Assembly: GCF_041228105.1 (NCBI RefSeq)
Contig: NZ_CP166097.1
Span: forward strand, 434,001-498,000
Source: Pectobacterium aroidearum
GTDB taxonomy: Bacteria; Pseudomonadota; Gammaproteobacteria; Enterobacterales; Enterobacteriaceae
Direction: 5' to 3'
Length of the DNA stretch: 64,000 bases
Shown: positions 34,465 to 44,375 of the stretch, one piece after another
How positions within the stretch are numbered: position 1 is the first letter of the stretch
How the letters are laid out: each line of letters starts with the position of its first letter
Notes under the pieces: generated by a model
What the model was told of the DNA's origin: nothing
The model's database searches: none
What the model saw: the letters and a program-made list of their open reading frames with translations, nothing else
Program-made: the position numbers and the translations under genes

Positions 34465-36276
34465 ATGGAGAGTTCCGCGCTACTGACCGCCGGAGTCTTG
34501 TTTTTGTTTGTGGCGGTTGTAGCCGTACCGATTGCGGCCCGATTAGGCATTGGTGCCGTACTGGGCTATTTGATCGCCGGGATCGCCATTGGCCCTTGGG
34601 GGCTCGGCTTTATCCGTGATGTGGACGCTATCCTGCACTTCTCGGAACTGGGCGTCGTTTTCCTGATGTTCATCATCGGCCTGGAATTGAATCCCTCGAA
34701 GCTCTGGACGCTGCGTCGCTCGATCTTTGGTGTTGGTGCGGCTCAGGTTGGCCTGAGTACGCTGCTTTTAGGCGGTGCCTTGTATCTGACTGACTTTTCG
34801 TGGCAGTCCGCGTTGATTGGCGGTGTTGGATTGGCGATGTCGTCAACGGCTATGGCGTTACAGCTGATGCGTGAAAAGGGCATGAACCGTAGCGAGTCCG
34901 GGCAGCTTGGCTTCTCTGTCCTGCTGTTTCAGGATTTGGCCGTTATCCCTGCGTTGGCGCTGATTCCGATTCTGGCGGGTGTACAAGGCGATTTTGGCGA
35001 TTGGGAACGGATTGGTCTGAAGGTTGCCGCGTTTCTCGGCATGCTAATCGGTGGCCGCTATCTGGTGCGCCCGCTGTTCCGCTTTATTGCGGCATCCGGC
35101 GTGCGTGAGGTGTTTACCGCTGCCGCGCTGTTGCTGGTGCTCGGTTCCGCGCTGTTTATGGAAACGTTAGGGCTTTCCATGGCGCTAGGCACCTTTATTG
35201 CCGGTATTCTGCTGGCGGAAAGCGAGTATCGGCATGAACTGGAAATTGCCATTGAGCCGTTTAAAGGCTTGCTGCTGGGGTTGTTCTTCATCTCCGTGGG
35301 GATGGCGCTAAACCTCGGCATCCTCTATACCCACATCGTAAAGATTATGGTGGCGGTATTGGTGTTGGTGGCGGTGAAAGCGGCTGTCCTTTATTTCCTT
35401 GCGCGGGTTAACCGGATGCGCCGCTCTGAACGCTTGCAGTTTGCTGGTGTGCTGAGTCAGGGCGGCGAGTTCGCTTTCGTCCTGTTTTCCGCAGCGGCTT
35501 CATTCAACGTATTGAAAGGTGAACAGTTGCCGCTGTTACTGGTGACGGTAACGCTGTCGATGATGACGACACCGCTGCTGATGCAGTTGATCGACCGCAT
35601 TCTGGCGCGTCGTTATAACGTACAGGATGTGCCGGATGAGAAACCGTATGTTGAAGACGATGAGCCACAGGTGATTGTGGTGGGGTTCGGACGTTTCGGA
35701 CAGGTGATCAGCCGTTTGCTCATGGCGAACAAAATGCGGATTACGGTGTTGGAGCGGGATATCAGCGCGGTGAGCCTGATGCGCAGCTATGGTTATAAGG
35801 TTTACTATGGTGATGCTACGGAACTGGAACTGCTGCGTTCGGCGGGTGCGGATAAAGCGCGGTCAATCGTGATCACCTGTAATGCGCCAGAAGACACGAT
35901 GGAGATTGTACATCTCTGTCAGCAGCATTTTCCGAATCTGGAAATTCTGGCGCGGGCACGCGGACGTGTTGAAGCCCATGAACTGTTGCAGACGGGCGTA
36001 AGACATTTTTCGCGTGAAACCTTTTCCAGCGCGTTAGAGCTGGGGCGGAAAACGCTGGTGACGCTGGGTATGCACCCCCATCAGGCGATGCGTGCGCAGC
36101 AGCACTTCCGCCGGCTGGATATGCGCATGCTGCGCGAATTGATGCCGCAGCTGACGGGAGATGTTGCACAAATCTCCCGTGTGAAAGAAGCCCGCCGTGA
36201 GTTGGAAGACATTTTCCAGCGGGAAATGCAGCGCGAGCGCCGTCGGCCTAGTGTATGGGATGAGGACGACGAGTAA
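34465..36276 (+). CDS. kefB: Glutathione-regulated potassium/proton antiporter
   Basis: KefB lowers cytoplasmic pH by K+ efflux when electrophiles form glutathione adducts. The 603-residue protein has an N-terminal CPA2 antiporter domain of about 12 membrane segments. This includes the [12 protein letters not shown] and FLQDLAVIP-type ([17 protein letters not shown]) segments and [16 protein letters not shown]-terminal RCK/TrkA-N domain begins about residue 400 ([30 protein letters not shown]). It is translationally coupled to kefG. yheV follows. Confidence 0.96.
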   Translation: MESSALLTAGVLFLFVAVVAVPIAARLGIGAVLGYLIAGIAIGPWGLGFIRDVDAILHFSELGVVFLMFIIGLELNPSKLWTLRRSIFGVGAAQVGLSTLLLGGALYLTDFSWQSALIGGVGLAMSSTAMALQLMREKGMNRSESGQLGFSVLLFQDLAVIPALALIPILAGVQGDFGDWERIGLKVAAFLGMLIGGRYLVRPLFRFIAASGVREVFTAAALLLVLGSALFMETLGLSMALGTFIAGILLAESEYRHELEIAIEPFKGLLLGLFFISVGMALNLGILYTHIVKIMVAVLVLVAVKAAVLYFLARVNRMRRSERLQFAGVLSQGGEFAFVLFSAAASFNVLKGEQLPLLLVTVTLSMMTTPLLMQLIDRILARRYNVQDVPDEKPYVEDDEPQVIVVGFGRFGQVISRLLMANKMRITVLERDISAVSLMRSYGYKVYYGDATELELLRSAGADKARSIVITCNAPEDTMEIVHLCQQHFPNLEILARARGRVEAHELLQTGVRHFSRETFSSALELGRKTLVTLGMHPHQAMRAQQHFRRLDMRMLRELMPQLTGDVAQISRVKEARRELEDIFQREMQRERRRPSVWDEDDE

Positions 36277-36319
36277 GAGTCAATAACGCCTATTGGAATA
36301 GGTTCTAGGGCGGAGATGA

Positions 36320-36526
36320 ATGGGAGTTATCATGCGTAAACGCTTTATTGCAGGGGCAGTATGCCCGACGTGTCAGGCGCAGGACACGCTGGCGGTGGGA
36401 CGCGAGGATGACGTCGAGGTGGTGGTGTGCGTGAAGTGCGGATATCGCCAGAGCCAGACTGAAGAACCTGCGACGGTATCTGCCCCGCAGGCTAACGAGA
36501 TCATCGGGATCTTCCGGCCTGAATGA
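36320..36526 (+). CDS. yheV: YheV family putative zinc ribbon protein
   Basis: A 68-residue protein with RKRFIAGAVCPTCQAQDTL and VVVCVKCGYRQ, two CxxC pairs forming a probable zinc ribbon, and the conserved end IIGIFRPE. Either ATG 36320 or ATG 36332 could be the start; both have a GGAG-like site about 6 bases upstream. No function is established. It keeps the kefB-yheV-slyD order of E. coli. Confidence 0.88.
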   Translation: MGVIMRKRFIAGAVCPTCQAQDTLAVGREDDVEVVVCVKCGYRQSQTEEPATVSAPQANEIIGIFRPE

Positions 36527-36647
36527 GGGAGACGTGTCCATGATGGCATTGTCATCAACCGTCGACGTTTTTTGATTCCGGACGGTACATAGGGACATTT
36601 TTCAGCTACAATTTGCGCCAGTTTGCATTCCAACGGTAGGAGATATC

Positions 36648-37232
36648 ATGAAAGTAGCAAAAGATCTGGTGGTCAGCCTGGCCTATCAGGTACGTACAGA
36701 AGACGGTGTGTTGGTTGATGAGTCTCCGGTGAGCGCGCCGTTGGACTATCTGCATGGTCACGGTTCCCTGATTTCTGGTCTGGAAAAAGCGTTGGAAGGC
36801 CGTGAAGCAGGTGAGAAGTTTGATGTGAACATCGGTTCAAACGACGCTTACGGCAACTATGATGAGAATCTGGTTCAGCGCGTACCGAAAGATGTCTTTA
36901 TGGGCGTGGACGAACTGCAAGTTGGCATGCGTTTCCTGGCTGAGACCGATCAGGGTCCAGTGCCAGTTGAAATCACCGAAGTTGAAGACGACCACGTTGT
37001 TGTCGACGGTAACCACATGCTGGCTGGCCAGAACCTGAGCTTCAATGTTGAAGTGGTTGCTATTCGTGAAGCAACGGAAGAAGAGCTGGCGCACGGTCAC
37101 GTTCATGGTGAACACGATCATGAACACGGCGACGGCTGCTGTGGCGGTCATGGCCATGATCACGACCACGATCACGGTCACCAGCACGGTAAAGGCGGCT
37201 GCGGCGGCCACGGTGGATGCGGTTGCCACTAA
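36648..37232 (+). CDS. slyD: FKBP-type peptidyl-prolyl isomerase and metallochaperone SlyD
   Basis: SlyD folds proteins in the cytoplasm and delivers nickel to hydrogenase maturation. The 194-residue product has the FKBP start MKVAKDLVVSLAYQVRTEDGVLVDE, the insert-in-flap chaperone domain (GSNDAYGNYDENLVQRVPKDVF onward), and a C-terminal tail rich in His and Cys (about residues 145-194, with CCGGHGHDHDHDHGH). That tail binds metals. The bidirectional terminator downstream serves slyD and slyX. Confidence 0.96.
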   Translation: MKVAKDLVVSLAYQVRTEDGVLVDESPVSAPLDYLHGHGSLISGLEKALEGREAGEKFDVNIGSNDAYGNYDENLVQRVPKDVFMGVDELQVGMRFLAETDQGPVPVEITEVEDDHVVVDGNHMLAGQNLSFNVEVVAIREATEEELAHGHVHGEHDHEHGDGCCGGHGHDHDHDHGHQHGKGGCGGHGGCGCH

Positions 37233-37249
37233 TTAGTCGTAGCGCATAA

Positions 37250-37290
37250 AAAAAACCTCAGGTTGATGATTATCACCTGAGGTTTTTTTA
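37250..37290. terminator. Bidirectional terminator between slyD and slyX
   Basis: AACCTCAGGT (37254-37263) and ACCTGAGGTT (37275-37284) form a 10-bp stem, with an A run to the left and a T run to the right. It sits between the convergent slyD and slyX genes. Confidence 0.9.
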
Positions 37291-37335
37291 TATCTGACCA
37301 GCAGTACTGAGTGATGACCTGACGGGGTGCCGATC

Positions 37336-37554
37336 TCAATAATGCGGTGGTGGCGTCTCTTCAGACTGGGGGGCAACGAGCGAGGTTTGCTGGTTGCGTA
37401 CCCTGTCGGTGAGTAGGCGTACGTGTTCGCGCAGGCGGCTAATTTCCCGCTCGTGTTGAATCACTGTTTGGTTAAGCTCTTCTATGGTGACTTCCTGAAA
37501 AGCCTGTCGGCTTTCCAGCTGTTCGAGTCGTTCTTCAAGTGCTGATGGTGACAT
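37336..37554 (-). CDS. slyX: SlyX protein
   Basis: A 72-residue protein, mostly one coiled coil with heptad spacing ([43 protein letters not shown]) and the conserved end PPPHY. Its function is unknown. It is convergent with slyD and divergent from fkpA, as in E. coli. Confidence 0.94.
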   Translation of the reverse strand: MSPSALEERLEQLESRQAFQEVTIEELNQTVIQHEREISRLREHVRLLTDRVRNQQTSLVAPQSEETPPPHY

Positions 37555-37836
37555 CGCTATTCCCCTTACTTCTTGTTACCCGCGAGTTTGTCAGAAAGCG
37601 GAAACTTCTGGTAGTAAAAACGGTCGCAGTAGGGCGCAATGGGCTATCCAGAGTGGGGCATATTGTTGCCAGATGGCCTTAGGACGACACAAATGATGTC
37701 GGAAAAGCTTCCTGACGTTTTTTATCAAAGGATTGTCGAGTGCGTCGTTGTGTTGTCTTCGTCCGCACAGTTATAGTAGGCGCGAATGTATTTTAATGAT
37801 GGCTGGAGCGCGTTGCTCCAGATGCTGGAGAAATGG

Positions 37837-38655
37837 ATGAAATCACTGTTTAAAGTAACGCTGTTAGCAACAACGATGGCTCTGGCTCTGAACGCAGGCC
37901 AGGTTTTGGCGGCAGACAAGGCGCAGGCGTCTGACAATACTGCGGCAGCTAAATTCAAGAACGATGAGCAGGCAGCAGCTTATGCGTTAGGTGCATCTTT
38001 AGGGCGTTATATGGATAACTCTCTGAAAGAGCAAGAAAAATTAGGCATTAAGCTGGATAAAGAGCAGCTGATTGCTGGCGTGCAGGATGCTTTTGCTGAC
38101 AAGAGCAAGCTGACTGACGAAGAAATCGAGAAAACGCTGCAAGGTTTTGAAGGCAAAGTTAAAGCCGCCGCTGAAGCCAAAATGAAGCAAGATGCGAAAG
38201 ATAACGCGGACAAAGGTACTAAGTATCTTGAGTCCTTCGCCAAAGAAAAAGGCGTGAAGAAAACGGCATCTGGCCTTCTGTATCAGGTTGAGAAAGAAGG
38301 TAGCGGCAATGCGCCGAAAGACAGTGATACCGTTGTGGTTAACTACAAAGGTACCCTGGTTGACGGTAGCGAGTTCGACAACTCCTACAAACGTGGCGAG
38401 CCACTTTCTTTCCGTCTGGACGGTGTGATTCCTGGCTGGACCGAAGGCCTGAAACACGTTAAGAAAGGCGGCAAAATCAAGCTGGCTATCCCGCCAGCAC
38501 TGGCTTATGGCGAAAACGGCGTGCCTGGCATTCCGGCTAACTCCACGCTGGTGTTCGACGTTGAACTGCTGGACATTAAATCTGAAGCTGACCTGAAAGC
38601 AGCGGATGACGCGAAAGCTGAAAAACCAGCAGCTGAAGAGAAAGCGGCTAAATAA
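37837..38655 (+). CDS. fkpA: Periplasmic FKBP-type peptidyl-prolyl isomerase FkpA
   Basis: FkpA is a periplasmic chaperone and prolyl isomerase. The 272-residue precursor has a signal peptide (MKSLFKVTLLATTMALALNAGQVLA), an N-terminal helical dimerisation domain, and a C-terminal FKBP domain (VVVNYKGTLVDGSEFDNSYKRGEPLSFRLDGVIPGWTEGL, IPPALAYGENGVPGIPANSTLVFDVELLDI). The tail is Ala/Lys/Glu-rich. I chose ATG 37837, preceded by GGAG at 6 bases, because it begins the signal peptide. Confidence 0.96.
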   Translation: MKSLFKVTLLATTMALALNAGQVLAADKAQASDNTAAAKFKNDEQAAAYALGASLGRYMDNSLKEQEKLGIKLDKEQLIAGVQDAFADKSKLTDEEIEKTLQGFEGKVKAAAEAKMKQDAKDNADKGTKYLESFAKEKGVKKTASGLLYQVEKEGSGNAPKDSDTVVVNYKGTLVDGSEFDNSYKRGEPLSFRLDGVIPGWTEGLKHVKKGGKIKLAIPPALAYGENGVPGIPANSTLVFDVELLDIKSEADLKAADDAKAEKPAAEEKAAK

Positions 38656-38677
38656 GCATTGCTATCGCCGTGATATG

Positions 38678-38705
38678 ACCGCAGGTTTCGGCCTGCGGTT
38701 TTTTT
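38678..38705 (+). terminator. Rho-independent terminator of fkpA
   Basis: ACCGCAGG and CCTGCGGT (38678-38685, 38692-38699) form an 8-bp stem with a 6-base loop followed by seven T. It lies 23 bases after the stop. Confidence 0.92.
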
Positions 38706-38830
38706 GTGCTTGAAAAACGGTTTCTCTGCGATCTCATTCCTTTCCCCGCAAACGTCTTTTAATAACGCTCATCTTCGGCCTGATTGATATTTTCCCCCTA
38801 GCCGTGACGGTATTTATCCGCTGCCACCTT

Positions 38831-40330
38831 TCATCGACACAGTGCACGTAACACCTTCGCTAAGGTCTTGACGGCAATATCCAGTTCATGCGGCGCGTGG
38901 GCGGCAAATCCCATAAGGAAACCGGCTTTATGCTGACCCGACGCTGCATACAGCGCGGTTAGCCCCAGCAGGTCGATACCGGCTCGGCGTGCGGATTCCA
39001 CCGCGTCGTGCTCAGGAATGTCGCGGATGAACAGGCAGGGCATTTGCATGCCTCCGGTCGGCACCTGTGGTTCCACAAAGTCGGCCAGATGCTGACGCAC
39101 CAACCGCGCCAGCACATCGCGGCGTTCCGCATAAACGGCGCGCATCGTGCGGACATAGGCGCCGAAATGTCCTCCTTCGATAAAACGTGCCAGCGTGAGC
39201 TGTGGAATGGGCGCGCTATGCCCGTCCATCAGGGTGCGGGCCACGGTCATCGGGGCAACCAGCTGTGGCGGCAGAACCATATAGCCGATGCGCAGGCCGG
39301 GAAACAGCGATTTGGTGAAGGTGCCGATATAGATTGTGCGATCGTGCGAGTCGAGCCCCTGCACGCAGGCGGTAGGTTTGCCCGCATAGTGGAACTCGCT
39401 GTCGTAATCGTCTTCAATAATCCAGCTTTGGTGCTGCCAGGCCCATTCGATAACAGCCAGACGTCGATCCAGCGCCAGCGTTGCACCGGTGGGAAACTGG
39501 TGTGACGGCGTCAGGAATACGGCTTTCGTGGGCGTATTATATGCATTGCTTGCTTCAAGCAGATGTTCGACCTGCAAACCATCGGCGTCTAATGGGATTG
39601 GCACGCACGCGAGTCCGGCCGCTTCGAATGCCTTGCGTGCGCCGTGGTATACGGGATCTTCAAGAAAGATTCGATCGCCGGCATCCAGCAGGACATTCGC
39701 GCACAGGGTTAGCGCTTGCTGGGAACTGGTCAATACCAGCACACGATCGGGCGTGGCGCGAGCGCCCCGTTCGAGATTGACATAATCTGCGATGGCACGC
39801 CTTAACACTTCCATACCCTGGGGCGGGCTGTGCAGCAGCGCCCGTGTGCCATATTCTTTTAGTACCTGCCGTTCCAGTCGTTCCCATGTCTGGAGGGGAA
39901 AACTGCGTGTTTCTGGGACGCCGGGCGCGAACGCGCGTGGGATGATGAAATCGCGCACCCCGCCATTCTGGAACATGGCGCTACCGCGTTGACTGAGGCG
40001 CAGTTCTGCTTTGCTATCTCCCGTTTTCCGGGCTTTGCCCCGCCCTGGCAGACGTTTTGCCCGTTCTGACACGAAACTACCGCTACCGATGCGGCGTTCG
40101 ATAAATCCTTCCGCATGCAGCTGGCTGTAAGCCGATTCGACCGTATCACGTGATACCCCCAATGATTTAGCCAGCGCGCGTGAGGCGGGTAAGGCTTTAC
40201 CCACATCAAGAACACCATCGAGGATTAACTGGCGAATCGCCCGCTGGATGCGGGCGTGCAGGGGGAGGGCACCTTGTGCGGGGGCGCCAATCCAGGCTTT
40301 GACCGATTCAAGCTGGGCGTGTTTGAACAA
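38831..40330 (-). CDS. MocR/PdxR family transcriptional regulator (GntR-HTH fused to aminotransferase fold)
   Basis: A 499-residue chimeric regulator. The N-terminal GntR helix-turn-helix is LPLHARIQRAIRQLILDGVLDVGKALPASRALAKSLGVSRDTVESAYSQLHAEGFIERRIGSGSFV (about residues 22-88). The C-terminal type I aminotransferase fold keeps the PLP-binding Lys in GTFTKSLFPGLRIGYMVLP and the DDYDSEFHYAGKP segment. It starts at TTG 40330, supported by GAGG 8 bases upstream; no other start is available before the HTH. It is divergent from a YggS-like/serine hydroxymethyltransferase pair. MocR proteins usually control the adjacent divergent genes and sense PLP or an amino-acid adduct, so that pair is the likely target. 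Confidence 0.9.
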   Translation of the reverse strand: MFKHAQLESVKAWIGAPAQGALPLHARIQRAIRQLILDGVLDVGKALPASRALAKSLGVSRDTVESAYSQLHAEGFIERRIGSGSFVSERAKRLPGRGKARKTGDSKAELRLSQRGSAMFQNGGVRDFIIPRAFAPGVPETRSFPLQTWERLERQVLKEYGTRALLHSPPQGMEVLRRAIADYVNLERGARATPDRVLVLTSSQQALTLCANVLLDAGDRIFLEDPVYHGARKAFEAAGLACVPIPLDADGLQVEHLLEASNAYNTPTKAVFLTPSHQFPTGATLALDRRLAVIEWAWQHQSWIIEDDYDSEFHYAGKPTACVQGLDSHDRTIYIGTFTKSLFPGLRIGYMVLPPQLVAPMTVARTLMDGHSAPIPQLTLARFIEGGHFGAYVRTMRAVYAERRDVLARLVRQHLADFVEPQVPTGGMQMPCLFIRDIPEHDAVESARRAGIDLLGLTALYAASGQHKAGFLMGFAAHAPHELDIAVKTLAKVLRALCR

Positions 40331-40433
40331 TTGGTCTGCCTCTTATCAGGAAAATGGTGGGGAACATCCGGCTATTTTAAATCTATAAATGTGTTTCACA
40401 ATCCATTCATTCTCTTCGTCAGGAGTTACGCTG

Positions 40434-41246
40434 ATGCCGCTCTCTTCCGATACACCCACTCGCCACGACAGGCACGGTCGCTATCCCGAAGCCGCCACGG
40501 TTGAGGATTTCCAGATCAATCTGGCGGCGGTGCAGGCCCGCATTGAAGCGGCGTGCCAACGCATCGGCCGCGATCCCGCGACGGTGCGATTGTTGCCAGT
40601 CAGTAAGACCAAGCCTGAAAGCCGCCTGCGCATGGCCCATATGGCGGGTTGTCGGGTATTGGGCGAGAACAAAGTGCAGGAGGCGTACCGTAAATGGGAA
40701 TCGATGCAGGACTTAGCCGACTTGCAGTGGTCGGTCATTGGGCACCTGCAAACCAACAAGGCGAAGCTAGTGGCACGCTTCGCTACCGAATTTCAGGCGC
40801 TGGACAGCCTGCGACTGGCTGAAGCGCTGGATCGCCGATTACAGGTAGAAGGGCGCTCATTAGACGTATTCGTACAGGTGAATACCTCCGGTGAGGCCAG
40901 TAAATACGGCCTGTCTCCCGATGACGTACCGGCTTTTATTCAGGCACTTCCCACATTCTCTGCGCTACGTGTGCGTGGGCTCATGACGCTGGCGCTGTTC
41001 TCCAGCGAGGCCGAACGCGTGCGCCAGTGTTTTGTACGGTTGCGTCAGCTGCGCGAGCGATTGCAGCAAAATCTCCCGACAGGCATCGATCTGGATGAAT
41101 TATCCATGGGGATGTCCGGCGATTTTGAAATAGCTATTGAGGAAGGCGCGACCGTGGTGCGCGTCGGTCAGGCAATCTTTGGCGCCCGTCCGCTACCGGA
41201 TAGCTACTACTGGCCTGACGAACCTCTCACACAATCACACGATTAA
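40434..41246 (+). CDS. YggS/PLPBP-family PLP-binding protein (accessory paralogue)
   Basis: A 270-residue single-domain PLP-binding protein of the alanine racemase N-terminal fold. The PLP Lys lies in RLLPVSKTKPESRLRMA. The family segments GENKVQEAYRKWE, WSVIGHLQTNK, VNTSGEASKYGL and LSMGMSGDFEIAIEEGATVVRVGQAIFG are intact. The N-terminal 30 residues (PLSSDTPTRHDRHGRYPEA) are longer than in typical YggS. AGGAG precedes ATG 40434 at 8 bases. The standard yggS gene lies with proC/yggT-type neighbours elsewhere in enterobacteria, so this is probably a second copy. It is in an operon with the hydroxymethyltransferase gene 26 bp downstream. Confidence 0.85.
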   Translation: MPLSSDTPTRHDRHGRYPEAATVEDFQINLAAVQARIEAACQRIGRDPATVRLLPVSKTKPESRLRMAHMAGCRVLGENKVQEAYRKWESMQDLADLQWSVIGHLQTNKAKLVARFATEFQALDSLRLAEALDRRLQVEGRSLDVFVQVNTSGEASKYGLSPDDVPAFIQALPTFSALRVRGLMTLALFSSEAERVRQCFVRLRQLRERLQQNLPTGIDLDELSMGMSGDFEIAIEEGATVVRVGQAIFGARPLPDSYYWPDEPLTQSHD

Positions 41247-41272
41247 AAAACCAATGACTAACGCATAGGACA

Positions 41273-42550
41273 ATGCCCATGTATGACGCTTCTCTTACCC
41301 TTACCGACTTCGACCCGGAACTGGCCGACGCCATCCGGCATGAAGAACAGCGGCAGGAAACTCACATTGAACTTATCGCCTCAGAGAACTATGCCAGCCC
41401 GCTGGTGATGGCGATCCAGAACTCCGTGTTCACCAACAAATATGCGGAAGGCTACCCAGGCAAGCGCTACTACAGCGGCTGTGAGCATGTTGATGTGGCT
41501 GAATGTCTGGCGATAGAACGGGCCAAAGCGCTGTTTGACTGTGATTACGCTAACGTCCAGCCCCATGCCGGCGCGCAGGCTAATGCGGCGGTGTTTCTGG
41601 CATTGACTAATCCGGGCGATACCGTGATGGGTATGAATCTCGCTCAGGGCGGGCATCTGACCCACGGTAATCCCTCCAATTTCTCTGGTCGTCACTACAA
41701 GATCGTCCCTTATGGGTTAGATCCTGACACAGGACTGATCGACTACGATGAAATGGAGCGTATTGCATTGGAAGCCCGGCCAAAGATGCTAATCGGCGGG
41801 TTTTCCGCCTATTCGCGCCATAAGAATTGGGCACGTATGCGCGCGATTGCTGACAAGGTGGGCGCTATCTTCTGGGTGGACATGGCTCATGTTGCTGGCT
41901 TAGTGGCAGCGGGTGAATACCCGAATCCGCTCCCTCATGCGCATGTTGTGACCAGTACAACCCATAAGACTCTACGCGGCCCGCGCGGTGGAATTATTTT
42001 AGCCAAAGGGCAGAGCGAGGAATTCTACAAAAAGCTTAACTCTGCCGTATTCCCCGGCATTCAGGGCGGTCCGTTGATGCACGTTATCGCCGCCAAAGCG
42101 GTGGCATTCAAGGAAGCGCTGCGCCCTGAATTCACGGTTTATCAGCGTCAGGTGGTGACCAACGCCCGTGCCATGGCGCGCGTCCTCCAACTGCGTGGCT
42201 ACAAGATTGTCTCTGATGGCACCGACAACCACTTGTTACTGATTGACCTGTCCGCCAGACCCTATGCTGGGAAGGATGCCGATGCTGCACTGAGCGAGGC
42301 TTACATCACGACAAACAAGAACTCGGTGCCTAACGATCCGCGTTCACCCTTTGTGACCTCAGGTCTGCGTATTGGAACGCCAGCCGTGACGACGCGCGGT
42401 TTTGGTGTGGCAGAGTGCGAGCAACTGGCGGGATGGCTATGTGACGTACTGGATGGGCTTGGCGAAGGGAATGACGCATTAACGGCGGTTCGCGATCGTG
42501 TGCGCCAGCAGGTAGTGGCGTTGTGCCGACGCTATCCTGTGTACCAATAA
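41273..42550 (+). CDS. Serine hydroxymethyltransferase (second GlyA-type enzyme)
   Basis: A 425-residue PLP enzyme that interconverts serine and glycine with tetrahydrofolate, or acts on related beta-hydroxy amino acids. Intact family motifs are [43 protein letters not shown], the PLP Lys in [15 protein letters not shown], and [12 protein letters not shown]. It is clearly diverged from E. coli GlyA, and the usual glyA is not located here in enterobacteria, so this is likely a paralogue with a special use. ATG 41273 has AGGA very close; ATG 41279 would have better spacing. Together with the upstream YggS-like gene it is divergent from a MocR regulator. Confidence 0.88.
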   Translation: MPMYDASLTLTDFDPELADAIRHEEQRQETHIELIASENYASPLVMAIQNSVFTNKYAEGYPGKRYYSGCEHVDVAECLAIERAKALFDCDYANVQPHAGAQANAAVFLALTNPGDTVMGMNLAQGGHLTHGNPSNFSGRHYKIVPYGLDPDTGLIDYDEMERIALEARPKMLIGGFSAYSRHKNWARMRAIADKVGAIFWVDMAHVAGLVAAGEYPNPLPHAHVVTSTTHKTLRGPRGGIILAKGQSEEFYKKLNSAVFPGIQGGPLMHVIAAKAVAFKEALRPEFTVYQRQVVTNARAMARVLQLRGYKIVSDGTDNHLLLIDLSARPYAGKDADAALSEAYITTNKNSVPNDPRSPFVTSGLRIGTPAVTTRGFGVAECEQLAGWLCDVLDGLGEGNDALTAVRDRVRQQVVALCRRYPVYQ

Positions 42551-42621
42551 CGCAGGCGAGGTTTGTGCACAGGGATGTGCCGTCTCACGGTTGATTAGAT
42601 GTGTGGCCGCTGTTTTATGCT

Positions 42622-43710
42622 TCAGGCGGAATCGGGGTATTCGTCAGGCGTGGTTAGCACCACGCGGGCGAGGGCACCAGAACCTTGCGGTCGGTTGCAG
42701 AGGAAAAATTTCCCATTGTGCAGTTGAGCAATGCGCGTCACGATACTCAGCCCGAGGCCGATACCGCCATATCGGCTGTCCATACGCACAAACGCCTTAC
42801 TTAATTCACCCACCTTGCTTTCATCGATACCCGGCCCTTCATCTTCGATCAGTAGTTCAAAATGTTGTCGTGTAGTCAGGCTAACCGTGATCTGGCTTGC
42901 TTCTGGGCTATAGCGATAGGCATTTTCTACCAGATTACGTAATAACAACTGAAGTAACGTGGCATCACCGTGGAGAGTGACATCTTCCTGCGGTAATACC
43001 CATTTCAGCCTTTGCTGACGCTTTTGTAGCATCTCGGCCAGTTCATCCTGCATGGGAAAAATGACGTCTTTCAGGAATGCGACATTTTCGTGGTGGCCTG
43101 CCGAAAATTCTTGTCCGACACGAGCAAGCAGCAAAAGCTGTTCCACCGTTTTCACCATTTTATCAATGCGCTTGATGAGCGAACTACAGTCAATCTGATG
43201 CTGTTGCTGATGTAATTCAAGATGCAGCCGGATACCGGCTAGTGGGGTTCGTAACTCATGGGCGACATCCGCAGTAAACTGTCTGTCGCGTTTCAACGTT
43301 TCGTCCAGCCGCTGAAAAAGCTGGTTGATGGTGTGGGTGACGGCAGCGACTTCTTTAATATTGCTCTGCTGTGGTAGCGGCTCCAGGTTTTCGGCGGTGC
43401 GATCCTGTAATTCTTCCTGTAAACGGGAAAGTGGGCGGGTGATCCAACTGACCGCCTGAAAACACATGAGCGACGTCAGGATGACCATCACCAGACTGGG
43501 GATACTGAGCGAGGCTATCGCCTCATTAATCTCTTGATCGATCTGCATATTCTGGGCAGTGGCGCTCAGAGATTTATCAACCAGCAGGCCGATCTGCTCT
43601 TCGCTTTCGTGCCACAGCCAGAATACGCTGATCATCTGACAAACGAGCAAGATGCCGCCCAGTGCCAGCACTAAGCGGCGACGCATACTGGTAACGGCAT
43701 CGTCCTTCAT
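42622..43710 (-). CDS. pmrB: Sensor histidine kinase PmrB (BasS)
   Basis: PmrB senses ferric iron, mild acid and cationic peptides, and phosphorylates PmrA. The 362-residue protein has two membrane segments (about residues 13-33 and 67-88). The short periplasmic loop contains an ExxE motif at E60-E63 (EINEAIASL), as in the Fe(III)-binding site known from Salmonella. HAMP, phospho-acceptor ([22 protein letters not shown]), N box ([14 protein letters not shown]) and G boxes ([17 protein letters not shown]) follow. ATGA overlap with pmrA couples translation. It is third in eptA-pmrA-pmrB. Confidence 0.92.
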   Translation of the reverse strand: MKDDAVTSMRRRLVLALGGILLVCQMISVFWLWHESEEQIGLLVDKSLSATAQNMQIDQEINEAIASLSIPSLVMVILTSLMCFQAVSWITRPLSRLQEELQDRTAENLEPLPQQSNIKEVAAVTHTINQLFQRLDETLKRDRQFTADVAHELRTPLAGIRLHLELHQQQHQIDCSSLIKRIDKMVKTVEQLLLLARVGQEFSAGHHENVAFLKDVIFPMQDELAEMLQKRQQRLKWVLPQEDVTLHGDATLLQLLLRNLVENAYRYSPEASQITVSLTTRQHFELLIEDEGPGIDESKVGELSKAFVRMDSRYGGIGLGLSIVTRIAQLHNGKFFLCNRPQGSGALARVVLTTPDEYPDSA

Positions 43711-44375
43711 GGTTGTTCACCTTTAGTCAGCAGATAGCCAAAGCCTCGCAGGGTTCGGATGCGGTCTTTCCCTATCTTTTGACGCAGATTATGGATATGC
43801 ACTTCCAGCGAATTGGAGGACGGATCGTCGTTCCAGGCATAAATATCCTGATGCAGAACCTCTCGGTGCACCTGAGAACCGGCTTTCAACACCAGCCGGG
43901 ACAATATGGCAAACTCTTTCGGCGTTAGCACTATCGGCTTTTCGTCCAGCCACACCTGCTGATTGTTTAAATCCAACGTGATGTTGTCGACCTGTATCTT
44001 GCTGTTGCTTGAACCCTGATTACGGCGAATCAGCGCGCGTACGCGCGCCTGTAATTCCGTCAGTGCGAAAGGCTTGGCGAGATAATCGTCTGCTCCCACA
44101 TCCAGCCCGCTGACGCGATCGTTTACCTTATCGCGCGCCGTTAGGATGAGCACGGGATGCTGGTAGTTATTTTTACGCCAGCGAGAGAGCAGGGCAAGCC
44201 CGTCGTCGTCCGGTAAACCCAGATCGAGAATGACCAGGCTGTAGTGCGCGCTGCTGATGAGCGCGTCTGCTTCTTTGGCTGTGCCTGCGCAATCGCAGGC
44301 ATAACCTTCATGACCCAACGCCAATAGCAATCCTTCCTGCAACAGCTTATCGTCTTCAACAATCAATAATTTCAT
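43707..44375 (-). CDS. pmrA: Response regulator PmrA (BasR)
   Basis: An OmpR-family regulator of 222 residues. The receiver domain has the acidic pair at EDD near the N-terminus and the phosphorylation Asp in [13 protein letters not shown] (about D51), with Lys in [11 protein letters not shown]. The C-terminal winged helix includes [17 protein letters not shown] and [16 protein letters not shown]. It activates lipid A modification genes through PmrA boxes, one of which lies upstream of this operon. Its start overlaps the eptA stop and its stop overlaps the pmrB start. Confidence 0.94.
   Translation of the reverse strand: MKLLIVEDDKLLQEGLLLALGHEGYACDCAGTAKEADALISSAHYSLVILDLGLPDDDGLALLSRWRKNNYQHPVLILTARDKVNDRVSGLDVGADDYLAKPFALTELQARVRALIRRNQGSSNSKIQVDNITLDLNNQQVWLDEKPIVLTPKEFAILSRLVLKAGSQVHREVLHQDIYAWNDDPSSNSLEVHIHNLRQKIGKDRIRTLRGFGYLLTKGEQP

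Noticed and set aside
37560..37836. Sigma-E promoter upstream of fkpA
   Set aside because: A GGAAAAGCTT sequence near 37700 only loosely resembles the -35 element, and no matching TCTGA was found at proper spacing.
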